DNA from: Oceaniferula flava
Lineage (GTDB): Bacteria > Verrucomicrobiota > Verrucomicrobiia > Verrucomicrobiales > Akkermansiaceae
DNA: 64,000 bases
Assembly: GCF_016811075.1 (NCBI RefSeq)
Contig: NZ_JAFBGL010000003.1
Coordinates: 186,001-250,000 of the forward strand
Direction: 5' to 3'
The stretch's first letter is position 1. Each line of letters starts with the position of its first letter. The notes below the pieces were generated by a model. That model worked only from the letters and a program-made list of their open reading frames with translations. It was not told where the DNA came from and did no database searches. Positions 51,064 to 59,401 of this stretch are shown here, piece by piece. The translations under genes and the position numbers were made by a program.

Positions 51064-51531
51064 ATGAACCTGCTGATCATTCGCCATGCCAAGGCCGAGG
51101 GCTTTGCCATGGATGATTCTTCTCGGAACCTCACCGAGAAGGGGCGGGAGCAAGCGCGGCGCGTGGGGGAGTTTTTGAAAGCGCGCGGGCTGCAGCCGGA
51201 TGTCACTCTGGCCAGCCCTTATGCGCGTGCTCGGCAGACAGCGGAGATTTTTTGTGAATCGGCCGGGGTGCAAGCCCCATTGATCGAGCCCTGGTTAGCC
51301 TGCGGCATGTCGCCATCCTTGGCGATGAGTGAGCTTCAGGCCTATAACGATTTCGGCACCGTGGCCATCTGTGGGCACAATCCGGATTTCTCCTACCTCG
51401 CCGAGTGGTTGTTAGGTAGCCAGGCCGGCGGGATTCACGTCGGCAAGGCGTCGGTGATTCTTTTTTTCAACGTTCGCCCGCCGAGTCAGGGCGGCTATCT
51501 GGAAATGATGCAGCCGGTTTCGCTGCTGTAA
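51064..51531 (+). CDS. sixA: Phosphohistidine phosphatase SixA
   Basis: The 155-residue protein has the histidine phosphatase RHG-type start 'LLIIRHAKAEG' with catalytic His8, 'RNLTEKGREQARRVGEFLKARGLQPDVTLASPYARARQTAEIF', and the second histidine in 'VAICGHNPDFSYLAEWLL'. This is the SixA branch, which dephosphorylates phosphohistidine on HPt domains such as ArcB, or components of the nitrogen PTS. It lies 62 bp after fabG on the same strand. Which histidine kinase it acts on here is unknown. Confidence 0.9.
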   Translation: MNLLIIRHAKAEGFAMDDSSRNLTEKGREQARRVGEFLKARGLQPDVTLASPYARARQTAEIFCESAGVQAPLIEPWLACGMSPSLAMSELQAYNDFGTVAICGHNPDFSYLAEWLLGSQAGGIHVGKASVILFFNVRPPSQGGYLEMMQPVSLL

Positions 51532-51590
51532 ACGTGCCACTGATGGGGTGTTTGTTCGAGACTAGGGTGGCGTTTTTTGACGGTCCCTTT

Positions 51591-52460
51591 TCAACGGTTG
51601 ATGAGCACGAGGTAGTTTCTCACCGGCTTGTTGAGGAAGCCACGGTGGGTTTTTCCGCCGCCGCGCACGCCGGATCCTACCCAGAGGTCGGACGACCTGC
51701 CGCCGTCGAGATTGACTGCCGTTTTGATCTTAAATCCAGCTGGTGAGTTGCCGGCGAGCGCTTTGGCGAGTTGGTCGAGCGTGCAGGCGCTGGTGTAGCC
51801 GATCGCCCAGTGGTTTTGCCCGTCCCAAGCGATGAAACTGCGGGTGCGACTACTTTTTTTCGACAGTCCGGTGACAGAGCGGGAGTTTTCCACCAGCATC
51901 GGGCCGGTCTGCAGAAGATTGTAGGCATTCCAGCTGTTGGCAGTCTTTTGGTAGGTTTCGCGTCGGACGATAGAGGCGCGGCTCTGGTTGGAAATGAACA
52001 CTCCGGCACCTAACGATGAGCGGTTCAGGTGGCCGCGGCGGGTGCTTGTTTCCACGAGCAGACCGAGCGGTTTTCCCTCGGGGGTGAAAAAGCCACCATT
52101 GATCGCTGCCAGTCCTCCGTAAGTGGCAGCGGCACCTTGGGCGGTGGTCCAGCGGCTACCAAGTCCATTCGGTTGATCGGCCACGCGGAGTTGCTGGCGT
52201 CGATTGTCAAAGCTGACCAGGGAAAGCGTCACTCCGTTCGAGCTGCTGCGATGGTAGGCGAGGGGGAGCCGGCTCTGCGTCGGTGCCGGCGGCGGGGAGA
52301 CGGGCGCAACGATCGCTGGCTTCGAGGTGGTCGATGGCAGCGCAGCACTCGGTGCCGCGCTGGCGGGAGCGATCATCTGCGGCGGCACGGTGGCCGGCGG
52401 CTGCACCTGAGAGCAGGCGGAGATCAGCAGGAGAGAGGGGAGTGCGAGGTAGCGAAGCAT
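51591..52460 (-). CDS. Phosphodiester glycosidase-family lipoprotein
   Basis: The 289-residue protein starts with a lipobox (LLLISAC, Cys16), so it is a lipoprotein, then a Pro/Ala/Ser-rich linker to about residue 65. The NAGPA-like domain follows: 'AINGGFFTPEGKPLGLLVE', 'AGVFISNQSRASIV', 'AYNLLQTGPMLVENSRSV', 'RSFIAWDGQNHWAIGYTSACTLDQLAKAL' and 'AVNLDGGRSSDLWVGSG'. The GGFF and NLDGG blocks are the family core. It is a second family member in this window (the other is at 34685). It lies next to sahR, 14 bp downstream on the same strand. Confidence 0.82.
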   Translation of the reverse strand: MLRYLALPSLLLISACSQVQPPATVPPQMIAPASAAPSAALPSTTSKPAIVAPVSPPPAPTQSRLPLAYHRSSSNGVTLSLVSFDNRRQQLRVADQPNGLGSRWTTAQGAAATYGGLAAINGGFFTPEGKPLGLLVETSTRRGHLNRSSLGAGVFISNQSRASIVRRETYQKTANSWNAYNLLQTGPMLVENSRSVTGLSKKSSRTRSFIAWDGQNHWAIGYTSACTLDQLAKALAGNSPAGFKIKTAVNLDGGRSSDLWVGSGVRGGGKTHRGFLNKPVRNYLVLINR

Positions 52461-52474
52461 GGCTCGAGCGTGAC

Positions 52475-53389
52475 CTATTTCGTCGCCGTGGCAAGCAGGG
52501 TTTGGAAATGGGGTGCCTCGCTTTCTTTGTCGACGATGGTGGTTTCGATCTCCTTGAACCCCGCTTTTTCCATCATCTTGTAGATCTCGACTTCGGAAAA
52601 TCCGAGCCAGGTATCGTAGTAAAGCTCACGCGCTTGTTCGAAGCTGTGCTGGAGAAGATCCAAGATCACCAGCTTGCCGCCGGTGGCGAGAATGCGGTGG
52701 GCAGAGTCGAGCGCGCGCTGCGGGTGTTCGGCGTGGTGCAGCGCTTGGGAGAAGATGGCGAGGTCGACGGTGTTGTCATCGATCGGTGGGTTCTCGATGT
52801 CACCGAGTCGGTAATCCAGCTGGCTCAGGCCGTGCTGCTTCGCCAAGTTCTGACCAAACTCCACCATCTTCGGCGAGTTGTCCACGGCGATGACCTGTTC
52901 CGCGCACGGTGCCAGCAGCTGCGCTAGGGTGCCTTCTCCGGCGCCGAGGTCGGCGACCACCTTGTAGTTGAGTATTTTAAGCATCGCCTCGGCCAGAGAT
53001 TTCCAGGATCGCCCCGGCACGTAGCTTTTGCCAAATTTCCCCGCCAGGTCATCGAAATACGCCCGGGTCTTGTCGCGGCGCTTGCGCAGAATGTGGGCGA
53101 GCGTTTGGGAGTCGGCAGCGACCTCGGGAATCTCGGCGGCGGCTTGGCGGGCGACTTCCATCAGGGCGGTGGGGGCCTCGATGGTGTAGACGTTATTTTT
53201 TCCAGACCGAGAGCTCGTAACCAGTCCCTCCTGCCTGAGCTGGGAAAGCTGGGTGGAAATACGACTCTGTCCCATGCCCAGGATTTCCTGCAGCTCGGCC
53301 ACGTTCAGCGACTCATCGGCCAGCAGGAGTAAGATGCGGATGCGTGTGGGGTCTGAGAGGAGTTTTAAGGATTTAAGAATTGACGGCAT
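52475..53389 (-). CDS. sahR: ArsR-type regulator fused to a SAM-binding methyltransferase-like domain (SahR-like)
   Basis: Residues 1-75 form an ArsR winged helix: 'LKSLKLLSDPTRIRILLLLADESLNVAELQEILGMGQSRISTQLSQLRQEGLV'. Residues about 140-300 form a class I methyltransferase-like domain with motif I 'VVADLGAGEGTLAQLL' (144-159), 'VIAVDNSPKMVEF' and 'LAIFSQALHHAEHPQRAL'. This architecture is that of SahR, the SAH-sensing regulator of the methionine cycle described in Proteobacteria. It is divergent from metK-ahcY, and the 63-bp gap holds a palindrome, so regulation of these genes is very likely. That it senses SAH here is inferred from the fold and location. Confidence 0.82.
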   Translation of the reverse strand: MPSILKSLKLLSDPTRIRILLLLADESLNVAELQEILGMGQSRISTQLSQLRQEGLVTSSRSGKNNVYTIEAPTALMEVARQAAAEIPEVAADSQTLAHILRKRRDKTRAYFDDLAGKFGKSYVPGRSWKSLAEAMLKILNYKVVADLGAGEGTLAQLLAPCAEQVIAVDNSPKMVEFGQNLAKQHGLSQLDYRLGDIENPPIDDNTVDLAIFSQALHHAEHPQRALDSAHRILATGGKLVILDLLQHSFEQARELYYDTWLGFSEVEIYKMMEKAGFKEIETTIVDKESEAPHFQTLLATATK

Positions 53390-53419
53390 AGGGATATGGG
53401 TTAATTAAACGCATCAACG

Positions 53420-53437
53420 TATCGAGATTTCTTGATA
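53420..53437. promoter_or_regulatory. SahR-type operator between sahR and metK
   Basis: TATCGAG-ATTT-CTTGATA is an 18-bp inverted repeat with one mismatch, 15 bp upstream of the metK start and 30 bp upstream of the sahR start. Its ATC(A/G)AG...CTTGAT form and position between an ArsR-methyltransferase regulator and the SAM-cycle genes make it the probable SahR binding site. The 63-bp gap is too small for a SAM riboswitch. Confidence 0.68.
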
Positions 53438-53452
53438 TAACATACGAATCCA

Positions 53453-54646
53453 ATGAGCAAGACATTCATATTCTCCTCCGAATCCGTCACTGAAGGCCAC
53501 CCAGACAAAGTCTGTGATACCGTCTCAGATGCCGTTCTCGACGCCTGCTTGGAGCAGGATATTAACAGCCGCGTAGCATGCGAGACATTTGTGAAAGACA
53601 ACGTCGTCGGCCTCGCCGGTGAGATCACCACTCAGGCGAAGTTCGATTACGGAACCTTGGTGAAAAACACGCTCAAGGAGATCGGCTACGATGCCGATTA
53701 CGCCAAGGACACTGATTACTCCTACACCTGTAAGTTCGAAAAAGGAGCCTTCTTGATGAACATGCTCGGTCAGCAGTCGCCAGACATCGCCCAAGGCGTG
53801 GACGCCGCGGCTGCCGCCGATAAGGACACCGATGAGCAAGGTGCCGGCGACCAAGGCATCATGTTCGGCTACGCCACCAACGATACCAAGGCACTGATGC
53901 CTGCTCCGATTCACTACTCCCACCAGCTTGGTCTGGAACTGACCCGTCTGCGCAAGGACCGCGTGCACACCTGGCTGCGCCCCGATTCCAAGACCCAGGT
54001 CAGCATCGAATACGTCGATGGCAAACCGAACCGTTTTACCTCCATCGTCATCTCCACCATGCACGCCAAGGAGATTTCCACCCAGGAAATCCGCGAGCTG
54101 CTGAAAAAGGATCTCATCGAAAAACATCTCCCCGGCAACCTGCTGACACCGGAAACCGACATTCTGATCAACCCGACCGGACTGTTTGTCATCGGTGGCC
54201 CTGAGGGCGACGCCGGACTCACCGGACGGAAAATCATTGTCGATACCTACGGAGGCATGGGCCGCCACGGTGGTGGTGCTTTTTCCGGAAAAGATCCGTC
54301 CAAGGTCGACCGCTCCGCCGCCTACATGTGTCGTTGGGTGGCCAAGAATATCGTCGCCGCCGGATTCGCCAACGAGTGTGAACTCCAGCTGGCCTACGCC
54401 ATCGGGCACCCGCACCCGGTCAGCATCAACGTCAACACCCACGGCACAGGTGAGGTTTCTGAGGAAAAAATCCTCGCTGCGGTGAAGGAGGTCTTCTCCT
54501 TCAAGCCAGCCGACATCGTCGCGCAGCTCGACCTACTCCGCCCGATCTACGGCAAATCCACCAACTACGGTCACTTCGGCCGCGAAGACGCTGGTCTTCC
54601 ATGGGAAGAGACTAATAAAGTGGAAGCCCTGAAAGCAGCCTTGTAA
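53453..54646 (+). CDS. metK: S-adenosylmethionine synthetase
   Basis: MetK makes SAM from methionine and ATP. The 397-residue product has all family blocks: '[30 protein letters not shown]' (methionine and ATP site), '[30 protein letters not shown]', '[45 protein letters not shown]' (P-loop-like and catalytic loop) and the C-terminal '[13 protein letters not shown]'. It starts at ATG 53453, directly downstream of the operator. ahcY follows after 55 bp, with a 9-bp-unit element in the gap, so SAM synthesis and SAH removal are co-expressed. Confidence 0.97.
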   Translation: MSKTFIFSSESVTEGHPDKVCDTVSDAVLDACLEQDINSRVACETFVKDNVVGLAGEITTQAKFDYGTLVKNTLKEIGYDADYAKDTDYSYTCKFEKGAFLMNMLGQQSPDIAQGVDAAAAADKDTDEQGAGDQGIMFGYATNDTKALMPAPIHYSHQLGLELTRLRKDRVHTWLRPDSKTQVSIEYVDGKPNRFTSIVISTMHAKEISTQEIRELLKKDLIEKHLPGNLLTPETDILINPTGLFVIGGPEGDAGLTGRKIIVDTYGGMGRHGGGAFSGKDPSKVDRSAAYMCRWVAKNIVAAGFANECELQLAYAIGHPHPVSINVNTHGTGEVSEEKILAAVKEVFSFKPADIVAQLDLLRPIYGKSTNYGHFGREDAGLPWEETNKVEALKAAL

Positions 54647-54648
54647 AA

Positions 54649-54679
54649 GATCCGTCCGATCAGACGGATCAGACCGATC
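54649..54679. repeat. 9-bp-unit element (metK-ahcY gap)
   Basis: Units are GATCCGTCC, GATCAGACG and GATCAGACC followed by GATC, in exact 9-bp register. The whole is nearly palindromic (AAGATC...GATCTT). On the reverse strand it reads GATCGGTCT, close to the nuo units. It lies three bases after the metK stop. Confidence 0.75.
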
Positions 54680-54701
54680 TTAAAAACAAACCAATCAAAA
54701 A

Positions 54702-56144
54702 ATGAGCACTACAACACTAGAAAAAACAGCCGACTACAAAGTCGCCGACATCTCCCTCGCCGACTTCGGTCGTAAGGAAATCGACATCGCAGAGCACGAA
54801 ATGCCCGGTCTGATGCAGACCCGCGCCAAGTATGGTCCGGAAAAACCACTGCAAGGCGTCCGCATCATGGGCTCCCTGCACATGACCATCCAGACCGCCG
54901 TCCTCATCGAGACCCTCGTGGACCTCGGAGCCGACGTTCGCTGGGTATCCTGCAACATCTTCTCCACCCAGGACCACGCCGCAGCAGCCATCGCCAAGTC
55001 CGGCGTGCCTGTGTTCGCTTGGAAAGGCGAGACCCTCGAGGAATACTGGTGGTGCACATGGCAGGCGCTTCAGTTCCCGAACGAAGGAGGCGAGCCTCTT
55101 GGCCCCGAGCTCATCGTGGACGACGGCGGAGACGCCACTCTTTTGATCCACAAAGGATACGAAATGGAAAACGGCTCCGACTGGGTCAACCAACCTGCCG
55201 GCAGCGATGAAGAGCAGGTCATCAAAAACCTTCTCAAGAAAATCGGCGCCGAGCAGCCTGGCGTATTTGCAACCATCGTTAAGGACTGGAAGGGTGTTTC
55301 CGAGGAAACCACCACCGGTGTGCACCGTCTCTACGAGATGGCCAAGAACGGCACTCTGTTAGTTCCTGCGATCAACGTCAACGACTCCGTCACCAAGTCC
55401 AAGTTCGATAACCTCTACGGTTGTCGTGAGTCTCTCGTCGATGGCATCAAGCGTGCCACCGACGTCATGATCTCCGGCAAGGTCGCCGTGGTCTGCGGTT
55501 ACGGCGACGTCGGCAAAGGCTGCGCCCAGGCCCTCCGCGGTCAAGGTGCCCAAGTTGTGGTCACTGAAGTCGATCCCATCTGTGCGCTGCAAGCCGCCAT
55601 GGAAGGCTACCGCGTGCTCACCGTCGAAGACACCCTCGGCTGGGGCGACATTTATGTCACCACCACCGGCAACTACGACATCATCCGCTTCGAGCACATG
55701 GAGAAGATGAAGGACCAGGCGATCGTCTGTAACATCGGTCACTTCGATAACGAGATCCAGATGGCTCAGCTCGATAAAGCTGAAGGCGTCACCAAGCTCA
55801 ACATCAAGCCACAGGTGGACAAATACACGTTCCCAACAGGCAACAGTCTCTACATGCTGGCCGAAGGTCGTCTCGTCAACCTCGGCTGCGCTACTGGTCA
55901 CCCAAGCTTCGTCATGTCGAACTCGTTCGCCAACCAGACGCTCGCCCAGATCGATCTTTGGAAAAACAAAGACACCTATAAGGCAGGTGAAGTGAAAGTG
56001 CTGCCAAAACACCTCGACGAAGAAGTCGCCCGACTCCATCTCGAGAAAATCGGCTGCAAGCTCACCAAACTCACCGAAGAGCAAGCCGCCTACATCGGCG
56101 TCAGCCCCGAAGGCCCTTACAAGCCTGAGCACTACAGGTATTAA
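54702..56144 (+). CDS. ahcY: Adenosylhomocysteinase
   Basis: AhcY hydrolyses SAH to adenosine and homocysteine, relieving product inhibition of methyltransferases. The 480-residue protein has '[23 protein letters not shown]', the NAD-binding '[32 protein letters not shown]', '[11 protein letters not shown]' and the C-terminal '[10 protein letters not shown]' that reaches into the partner's NAD site. It includes the ~40-residue insertion ([37 protein letters not shown]) found in the longer bacterial form. It follows metK and ends in a strong terminator. Confidence 0.97.
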   Translation: MSTTTLEKTADYKVADISLADFGRKEIDIAEHEMPGLMQTRAKYGPEKPLQGVRIMGSLHMTIQTAVLIETLVDLGADVRWVSCNIFSTQDHAAAAIAKSGVPVFAWKGETLEEYWWCTWQALQFPNEGGEPLGPELIVDDGGDATLLIHKGYEMENGSDWVNQPAGSDEEQVIKNLLKKIGAEQPGVFATIVKDWKGVSEETTTGVHRLYEMAKNGTLLVPAINVNDSVTKSKFDNLYGCRESLVDGIKRATDVMISGKVAVVCGYGDVGKGCAQALRGQGAQVVVTEVDPICALQAAMEGYRVLTVEDTLGWGDIYVTTTGNYDIIRFEHMEKMKDQAIVCNIGHFDNEIQMAQLDKAEGVTKLNIKPQVDKYTFPTGNSLYMLAEGRLVNLGCATGHPSFVMSNSFANQTLAQIDLWKNKDTYKAGEVKVLPKHLDEEVARLHLEKIGCKLTKLTEEQAAYIGVSPEGPYKPEHYRY

Positions 56145-56180
56145 GTTTTAATTCCCCAATTGGGAATACCCAAACCTTTC

Positions 56181-56218
56181 AGCCCCGTGTCGTTTTCTAA
56201 CGGCACGGGGCTTTTTTT
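56181..56218 (+). terminator. Rho-independent terminator of metK-ahcY
   Basis: AGCCCCGTG pairs with CACGGGGCT (9-bp stem plus further pairing) and is followed by seven T residues at 56212-56218. It ends the metK-ahcY operon 37 bp after the ahcY stop. Confidence 0.92.
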
Positions 56219-56347
56219 GAGTGAGTATGTGGGGGGTGGATATAAGTCAACCAACAGCACACAGCGTCGATCGTGGCGTGTCATACTGTCATGAAAGCCC
56301 GTCATCCATGCTGGTCGTGTTAGTTTCAGAGTGCTAAAAAATGGCGG

Positions 56348-57091
56348 ATGAAGACAAAAAATATCGCACTCGTTCTTGTTGCCCTGGGGTTCAGTCACGC
56401 CATTGCCGGGGAAATTGATCCCAGCCAGGAGCCGTGGTTAGGTAAATACCAGAAGCAGGAGAATGCTCCGAAGCCGGAGGAAATGCTGCTGAACACCGAT
56501 CCAGAACCGGAGCTCAAAGAGGGCTTTGAGAATATGGTCAAAGACGACACCCTGAACAACTGGGTGCTCAAAGGCGGTGAGTCCAAATTCACCGCCAAGG
56601 ACGGCGTGGTCACGGGCGTTTGCACTCCGGGCGAAGCCAGCACCTATCTCAGCACGAAGAAAGATTACAGTGACTTCATCTTCACCTGCGAAATGAAGTG
56701 GGAGGTGGACATCAATTCCGGTGTCATGTTCCGTGCCAAGTCCGGCGAAAAACACGCTGTCTTCGGCCCGCAGGTCGAGATGGAGGGCGTCGAAAGCACT
56801 CGTGGCTGGTCGGGCGGAATCTACGGGCAAAGCTGCGGCGGCTACTGGTATCCACTTTGGCTCAAAGCTCACGACAAAGCCCGCAAAGCGCTGAACAAGG
56901 AGGGGTGGAATCGTGTCACCATCTACGCCAAGGGCAACACGGTGAAGACCTGGGTCAACGGCGTCCCGGCAGCTCACTGGGTAGGTGATGGCACCTACAA
57001 CAAAGGTTACTTCGGCCTGCAAATCCACCACGCCCCCAAAGGCAAAGTCCTCTGGCGCGGTATCAAGGTGAAGGAGCTCACTGGGAAGTAG
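56348..57091 (+). CDS. Secreted DUF1080 (3-keto-disaccharide hydrolase-like) protein
   Basis: The 247-residue protein has a signal peptide (IALVLVALGFSHAIAGE) and a concanavalin-like DUF1080 domain: 'LNNWVLKGGESKFTAKDGVVTGVCTPGEASTYLSTKKDYSDFIFTCEMKWEVDINSGVMFRAKSGEK', 'GPQVEMEGVE', 'WNRVTIYAKGNTVKTWVNGVPAAHWVGDGTYNKGYFGLQIHHAPKGKVLWRGIKVKEL'. DUF1080 proteins are abundant in Verrucomicrobiota and Planctomycetota; some hydrolyse 3-keto-glucosides. The gene converges with the HAD hydrolase and overlaps it by 14 bp. Its sugar substrate is unknown. Confidence 0.9.
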   Translation: MKTKNIALVLVALGFSHAIAGEIDPSQEPWLGKYQKQENAPKPEEMLLNTDPEPELKEGFENMVKDDTLNNWVLKGGESKFTAKDGVVTGVCTPGEASTYLSTKKDYSDFIFTCEMKWEVDINSGVMFRAKSGEKHAVFGPQVEMEGVESTRGWSGGIYGQSCGGYWYPLWLKAHDKARKALNKEGWNRVTIYAKGNTVKTWVNGVPAAHWVGDGTYNKGYFGLQIHHAPKGKVLWRGIKVKELTGK

Positions 57092-57752
57092 ACGCGGCCG
57101 TCAACCAATCGGCGACGCCTTGTACGTTCTTAAACTCGGGGATCCATGCGAGATCCTCGGGGAGATCGCTGGTGAACTCACAGCGCAGGCGCACGGGGTG
57201 GGCGCCGGAATCGATGGCGGCGTGCTGGTTGTAAATGCGGTCGTCCACGAGGATGGTTTCACCCGGATCGAGCTGGTATTTTTGATAACACTCACGCAGT
57301 CGGTCGACCTTCGCCGTGTCGTGCATGAACTCGCCGTGCTGCACGCACTCGATGGTGAGAAAATCGGTCACCGGAGCCAGGACCTCATTGAGATAGGCGG
57401 TCTTGGCTTCCACATCGAAGGTGGCCGACATTGTGAATTGGCGGTAGCCCGCTTCGTTCAATCGTTTCAAGGTTTCGATCACCCCCGGGTAGAGTGGTCG
57501 GTTGCGGAAGAATGATTGATCGGCACAAAAGTCGCGATCCATCTCCGCGCCCAACTCAGGATGCGTCTTCAACTCCAGCGCACCATACTCCGGCAAGATG
57601 GGGAGGACCTCCGGCAGCTGCTCCCATTTCAGGTCCCCATAGCGGTCGCGGTAGTTGGGGTGGCCGGTGAGGAAATGGAAATAGGCGTAATTCAGATCCG
57701 CCAAGACGCCGTCGACGTCCCAGAAGATGTTTTTGATGGATGCTGGATTCAT
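57078..57752 (-). CDS. HAD-superfamily hydrolase
   Basis: The ATG at 57752 gives 'MNPASIKNIFWDVDGVLADL', with the HAD nucleophile and acid/base pair Asp12 and Asp14. 'TMSATFDVEAKTAYLNEVLAPV' (motif II/III region) and 'GETILVDDRIYNQHAAIDSG' (motif IV acidic pair) complete the fold. A cap of about 75 residues separates motif I from the rest (residues 20-95). Such proteins are phosphatases or phosphoglucomutase-like enzymes. The 224-residue length fits the family. It overlaps the convergent DUF1080 gene and has no clear operon partner. Confidence 0.85.
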   Translation of the reverse strand: MNPASIKNIFWDVDGVLADLNYAYFHFLTGHPNYRDRYGDLKWEQLPEVLPILPEYGALELKTHPELGAEMDRDFCADQSFFRNRPLYPGVIETLKRLNEAGYRQFTMSATFDVEAKTAYLNEVLAPVTDFLTIECVQHGEFMHDTAKVDRLRECYQKYQLDPGETILVDDRIYNQHAAIDSGAHPVRLRCEFTSDLPEDLAWIPEFKNVQGVADWLTAASTSQ

Positions 57753-57932
57753 GAGCAGGGGAGGAAAGCGCTGGTTTATCGCCAATTGGATGGATTGGAA
57801 AGGATAACTGCTGGCGGTGCCTGATTGGAGTCGGGGTGATGGGGGAGGTCGATCGCCCTACGGAGAGTCTGTCTTGCGAGGAAAGGCGGATCGTTTGCTT
57901 TCCTATGGCGGCGTTCCGTGAATACTCACGCC

Positions 57933-58163
57933 ATGAGCAACGACCCGCTGCACGGCATCACCCTCGAACGTATGTTAACGGAGTTAGTGGACGAGTATGG
58001 CTGGGACGATCTCGCCTTTAGGATTCGGATCAACTGTTTCAAAAACGACCCCAGCATCAAATCCAGCCTCAAGTTCCTACGCCGCACCGACTGGGCAAGG
58101 AACAAGGTGGAAATCCTCTACAAACAATTCCTAGGCCTCAAAGACCCCGAGCGCAGGATTTAA
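57933..58163 (+). CDS. VF530-family (DUF2132) DNA-binding-like protein
   Basis: The 76-residue protein '[67 protein letters not shown]' is a full-length VF530 (DUF2132) protein, named from Vibrio fischeri and predicted to bind DNA. I chose the ATG at 57933; an ATG five codons upstream is less likely. A REP unit begins two bases after the stop. Role is unknown. Confidence 0.88.
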   Translation: MSNDPLHGITLERMLTELVDEYGWDDLAFRIRINCFKNDPSIKSSLKFLRRTDWARNKVEILYKQFLGLKDPERRI

Positions 58164-58165
58164 GC

Positions 58166-58305
58166 TAGGGCAGATTGGCCCAATCTGCCGGATGGTGCCG
58201 GGATGTGGTTGCAGGGGGAAGGCGGTGGCTGAAGTTGTTGGGGGCCGTTGATTCCAGCCGAGGTGAATGCCTTCGATCCGGACGATTGGGCCAATCGTCC
58301 CTACC
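58166..58305. repeat. BIME unit 1 (REP pair) before the RAYT gene
   Basis: The left hairpin GGCAGATTG-GCC-CAATCTGCC and the right hairpin GGACGATTG-GGC-CAATCGTCC face each other over ~140 bp. The right hairpin is followed by CTAC (GTAG on the other strand); the left is preceded by CTAG in this copy instead of GTAG. Confidence 0.85.
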
Positions 58306-58396
58306 TAGCGTATTTGGCGGAGCGATACTTTCAGCCGAATTTACCGTTTGCGTCATCGTGATTCAGCGGACGGCTAGGATCTAGGTGTTATGCCGG
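58306..58396. repeat. Spacer inside the upstream direct repeat
   Basis: This 91-bp spacer between BIME units 1 and 2 is clearly similar to the spacer at 59171-59261, so the duplication covers the whole block and not just the hairpins. It contains no gene. Confidence 0.7.
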
Positions 58397-58536
58397 TAGG
58401 GCAGATTGGCCCAATCTGCCGGATGGCGCCGGGGATGTTGTTGCTAGGGCAGACGGTGGCTGAACCTGTCAGGTGCCGTTCAGTCCTGCCGAGACGAACG
58501 CCTCCGATCCGGACGATTGGGCCAACCGTCCCTACC
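58397..58536. repeat. BIME unit 2 (REP pair) before the RAYT gene
   Basis: GTAG directly precedes the left hairpin GGCAGATTG-GCC-CAATCTGCC, and the right hairpin GGACGATTG-GGC-CAACCGTCC with CTAC closes the unit. Together with unit 1 and the spacer it forms the upstream ~370-bp repeat. Confidence 0.85.
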
Positions 58537-58590
58537 GGGTCGTGGCGTTTTCTCGACATGGAGAAGCTCTTGGTATAAATTGTCCAATCG

Positions 58591-59034
58591 ATGAAACCCG
58601 TGCGGAAAAAGCTCAGCCATGAGACACCATTCTGGGTATCGGGTGTCTTTCCTGAGTGTTTTTTTATCACCGTTTGCACCCGACCACGAGGTGTCAACCA
58701 GTTGGCGAACAAGGTGATTTGGAATGGATTGGTCGAGACCGTTCAGGTTCGGAATGAACGTAAGATTTGGGACTGTCGATTGCTGTTAGCCATGCCCGAT
58801 CACCTGCATGCGCTGATTTTGTTTGAAGGTGAGAAACGGATGGTCGATGTCATCAAAGACTGGAAGCGGTGGACGGCGAGAACATTGAAACTTAACTGGC
58901 AAAATGGTTTCTTCGATCATCGCTTGCGCAATCAGGATTCCGCCGAACAAAAACGAGATTATATTCTCGAGAACCCCGTCCGAGCAGGCCTGTGCACCCG
59001 TCCAGAAGATTGGCCCTACGTGCAGATCTGGTAG
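58591..59034 (+). CDS. REP-associated tyrosine transposase (RAYT)
   Basis: The 147-residue protein is a Y1 HUH-type single-strand transposase of the REP-associated group. It has 'FFITVCTRPRG', the HUH motif 'LAMPDHLHALILF', and the catalytic tyrosine segment 'EQKRDYILENPVRAGLC'. RAYTs bind REP hairpins with an adjacent GTAG and are thought to have spread them. Here the gene sits between two ~370-bp direct repeats, each with two inverted REP pairs carrying GTAG. Its TAG stop (59032-59034) is the first three bases of the downstream repeat. It is full-length, so probably active or recently active. Confidence 0.92.
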   Translation: MKPVRKKLSHETPFWVSGVFPECFFITVCTRPRGVNQLANKVIWNGLVETVQVRNERKIWDCRLLLAMPDHLHALILFEGEKRMVDVIKDWKRWTARTLKLNWQNGFFDHRLRNQDSAEQKRDYILENPVRAGLCTRPEDWPYVQIW

Positions 59035-59170
59035 GGCAGATTGGCTCAATCTGCCGGATGGCGGCAGGGATGTTGTTGCTGGGCAGATGGGGGTTGAAGC
59101 TGTTGGGTGCCGTAGAGTCCTGTCGAGGTGAATGTCTTCGATCCGGACGATTGAGCCAATCGTCCCTACC
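59032..59170. repeat. BIME unit 3 (REP pair) after the RAYT gene
   Basis: GTAG plus GGCAGATTG-GCT-CAATCTGCC on the left, GGACGATTG-AGC-CAATCGTCC plus CTAC on the right. The loop changes (GCC to GCT, GGC to AGC) leave the stems intact. The first three bases form the RAYT stop codon. Confidence 0.85.
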
Positions 59171-59261
59171 ATTGCGTATTTCGCCGGATGATATTTTCAC
59201 CCTAATTCACCATTTGCATCATCTGATCCAGCGGAAGGGCAGGATCTAGGTCTTGCGCTGG
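59171..59261. repeat. Spacer inside the downstream direct repeat
   Basis: This 91-bp spacer has the same length as the one at 58306-58396 and shares blocks such as GCGTATTT and AGGATCTAGGT, confirming a block duplication. No gene was seen. Confidence 0.7.
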
Positions 59262-59401
59262 TAGGGCAGATTGGCCCAATCTGCCGGATGGCGGCGGGGA
59301 TGTGGTTGCTGGGGCAGATGGGGGTTGAAGTTGTTGGGTGCCGTAAAGCCCTGCCGAGGTGAATGCCTTCGATCCGGACGATTGCGGCCAGTTGTCCCTA
59401 G
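59262..59401. repeat. BIME unit 4 (REP pair), right hairpin degraded
   Basis: The left hairpin with GTAG is intact. The right one reads GGACGATTGCGGCCAGTTGTCC followed by CTAG, so its stem is disturbed. It ends directly at the stop codon of the RND pump gene (59402). Confidence 0.8.

Noticed and set aside
53390-53452. SAM riboswitch upstream of metK
   Set aside because: The gap between sahR and metK is only 63 bp, has no multi-helix structure and instead holds a clear palindromic operator.
58166-59401. CRISPR array
   Set aside because: The repeated units are ~140-bp hairpin pairs with similar spacers around a transposase gene; there are no short direct repeats with unique spacers and no cas genes.
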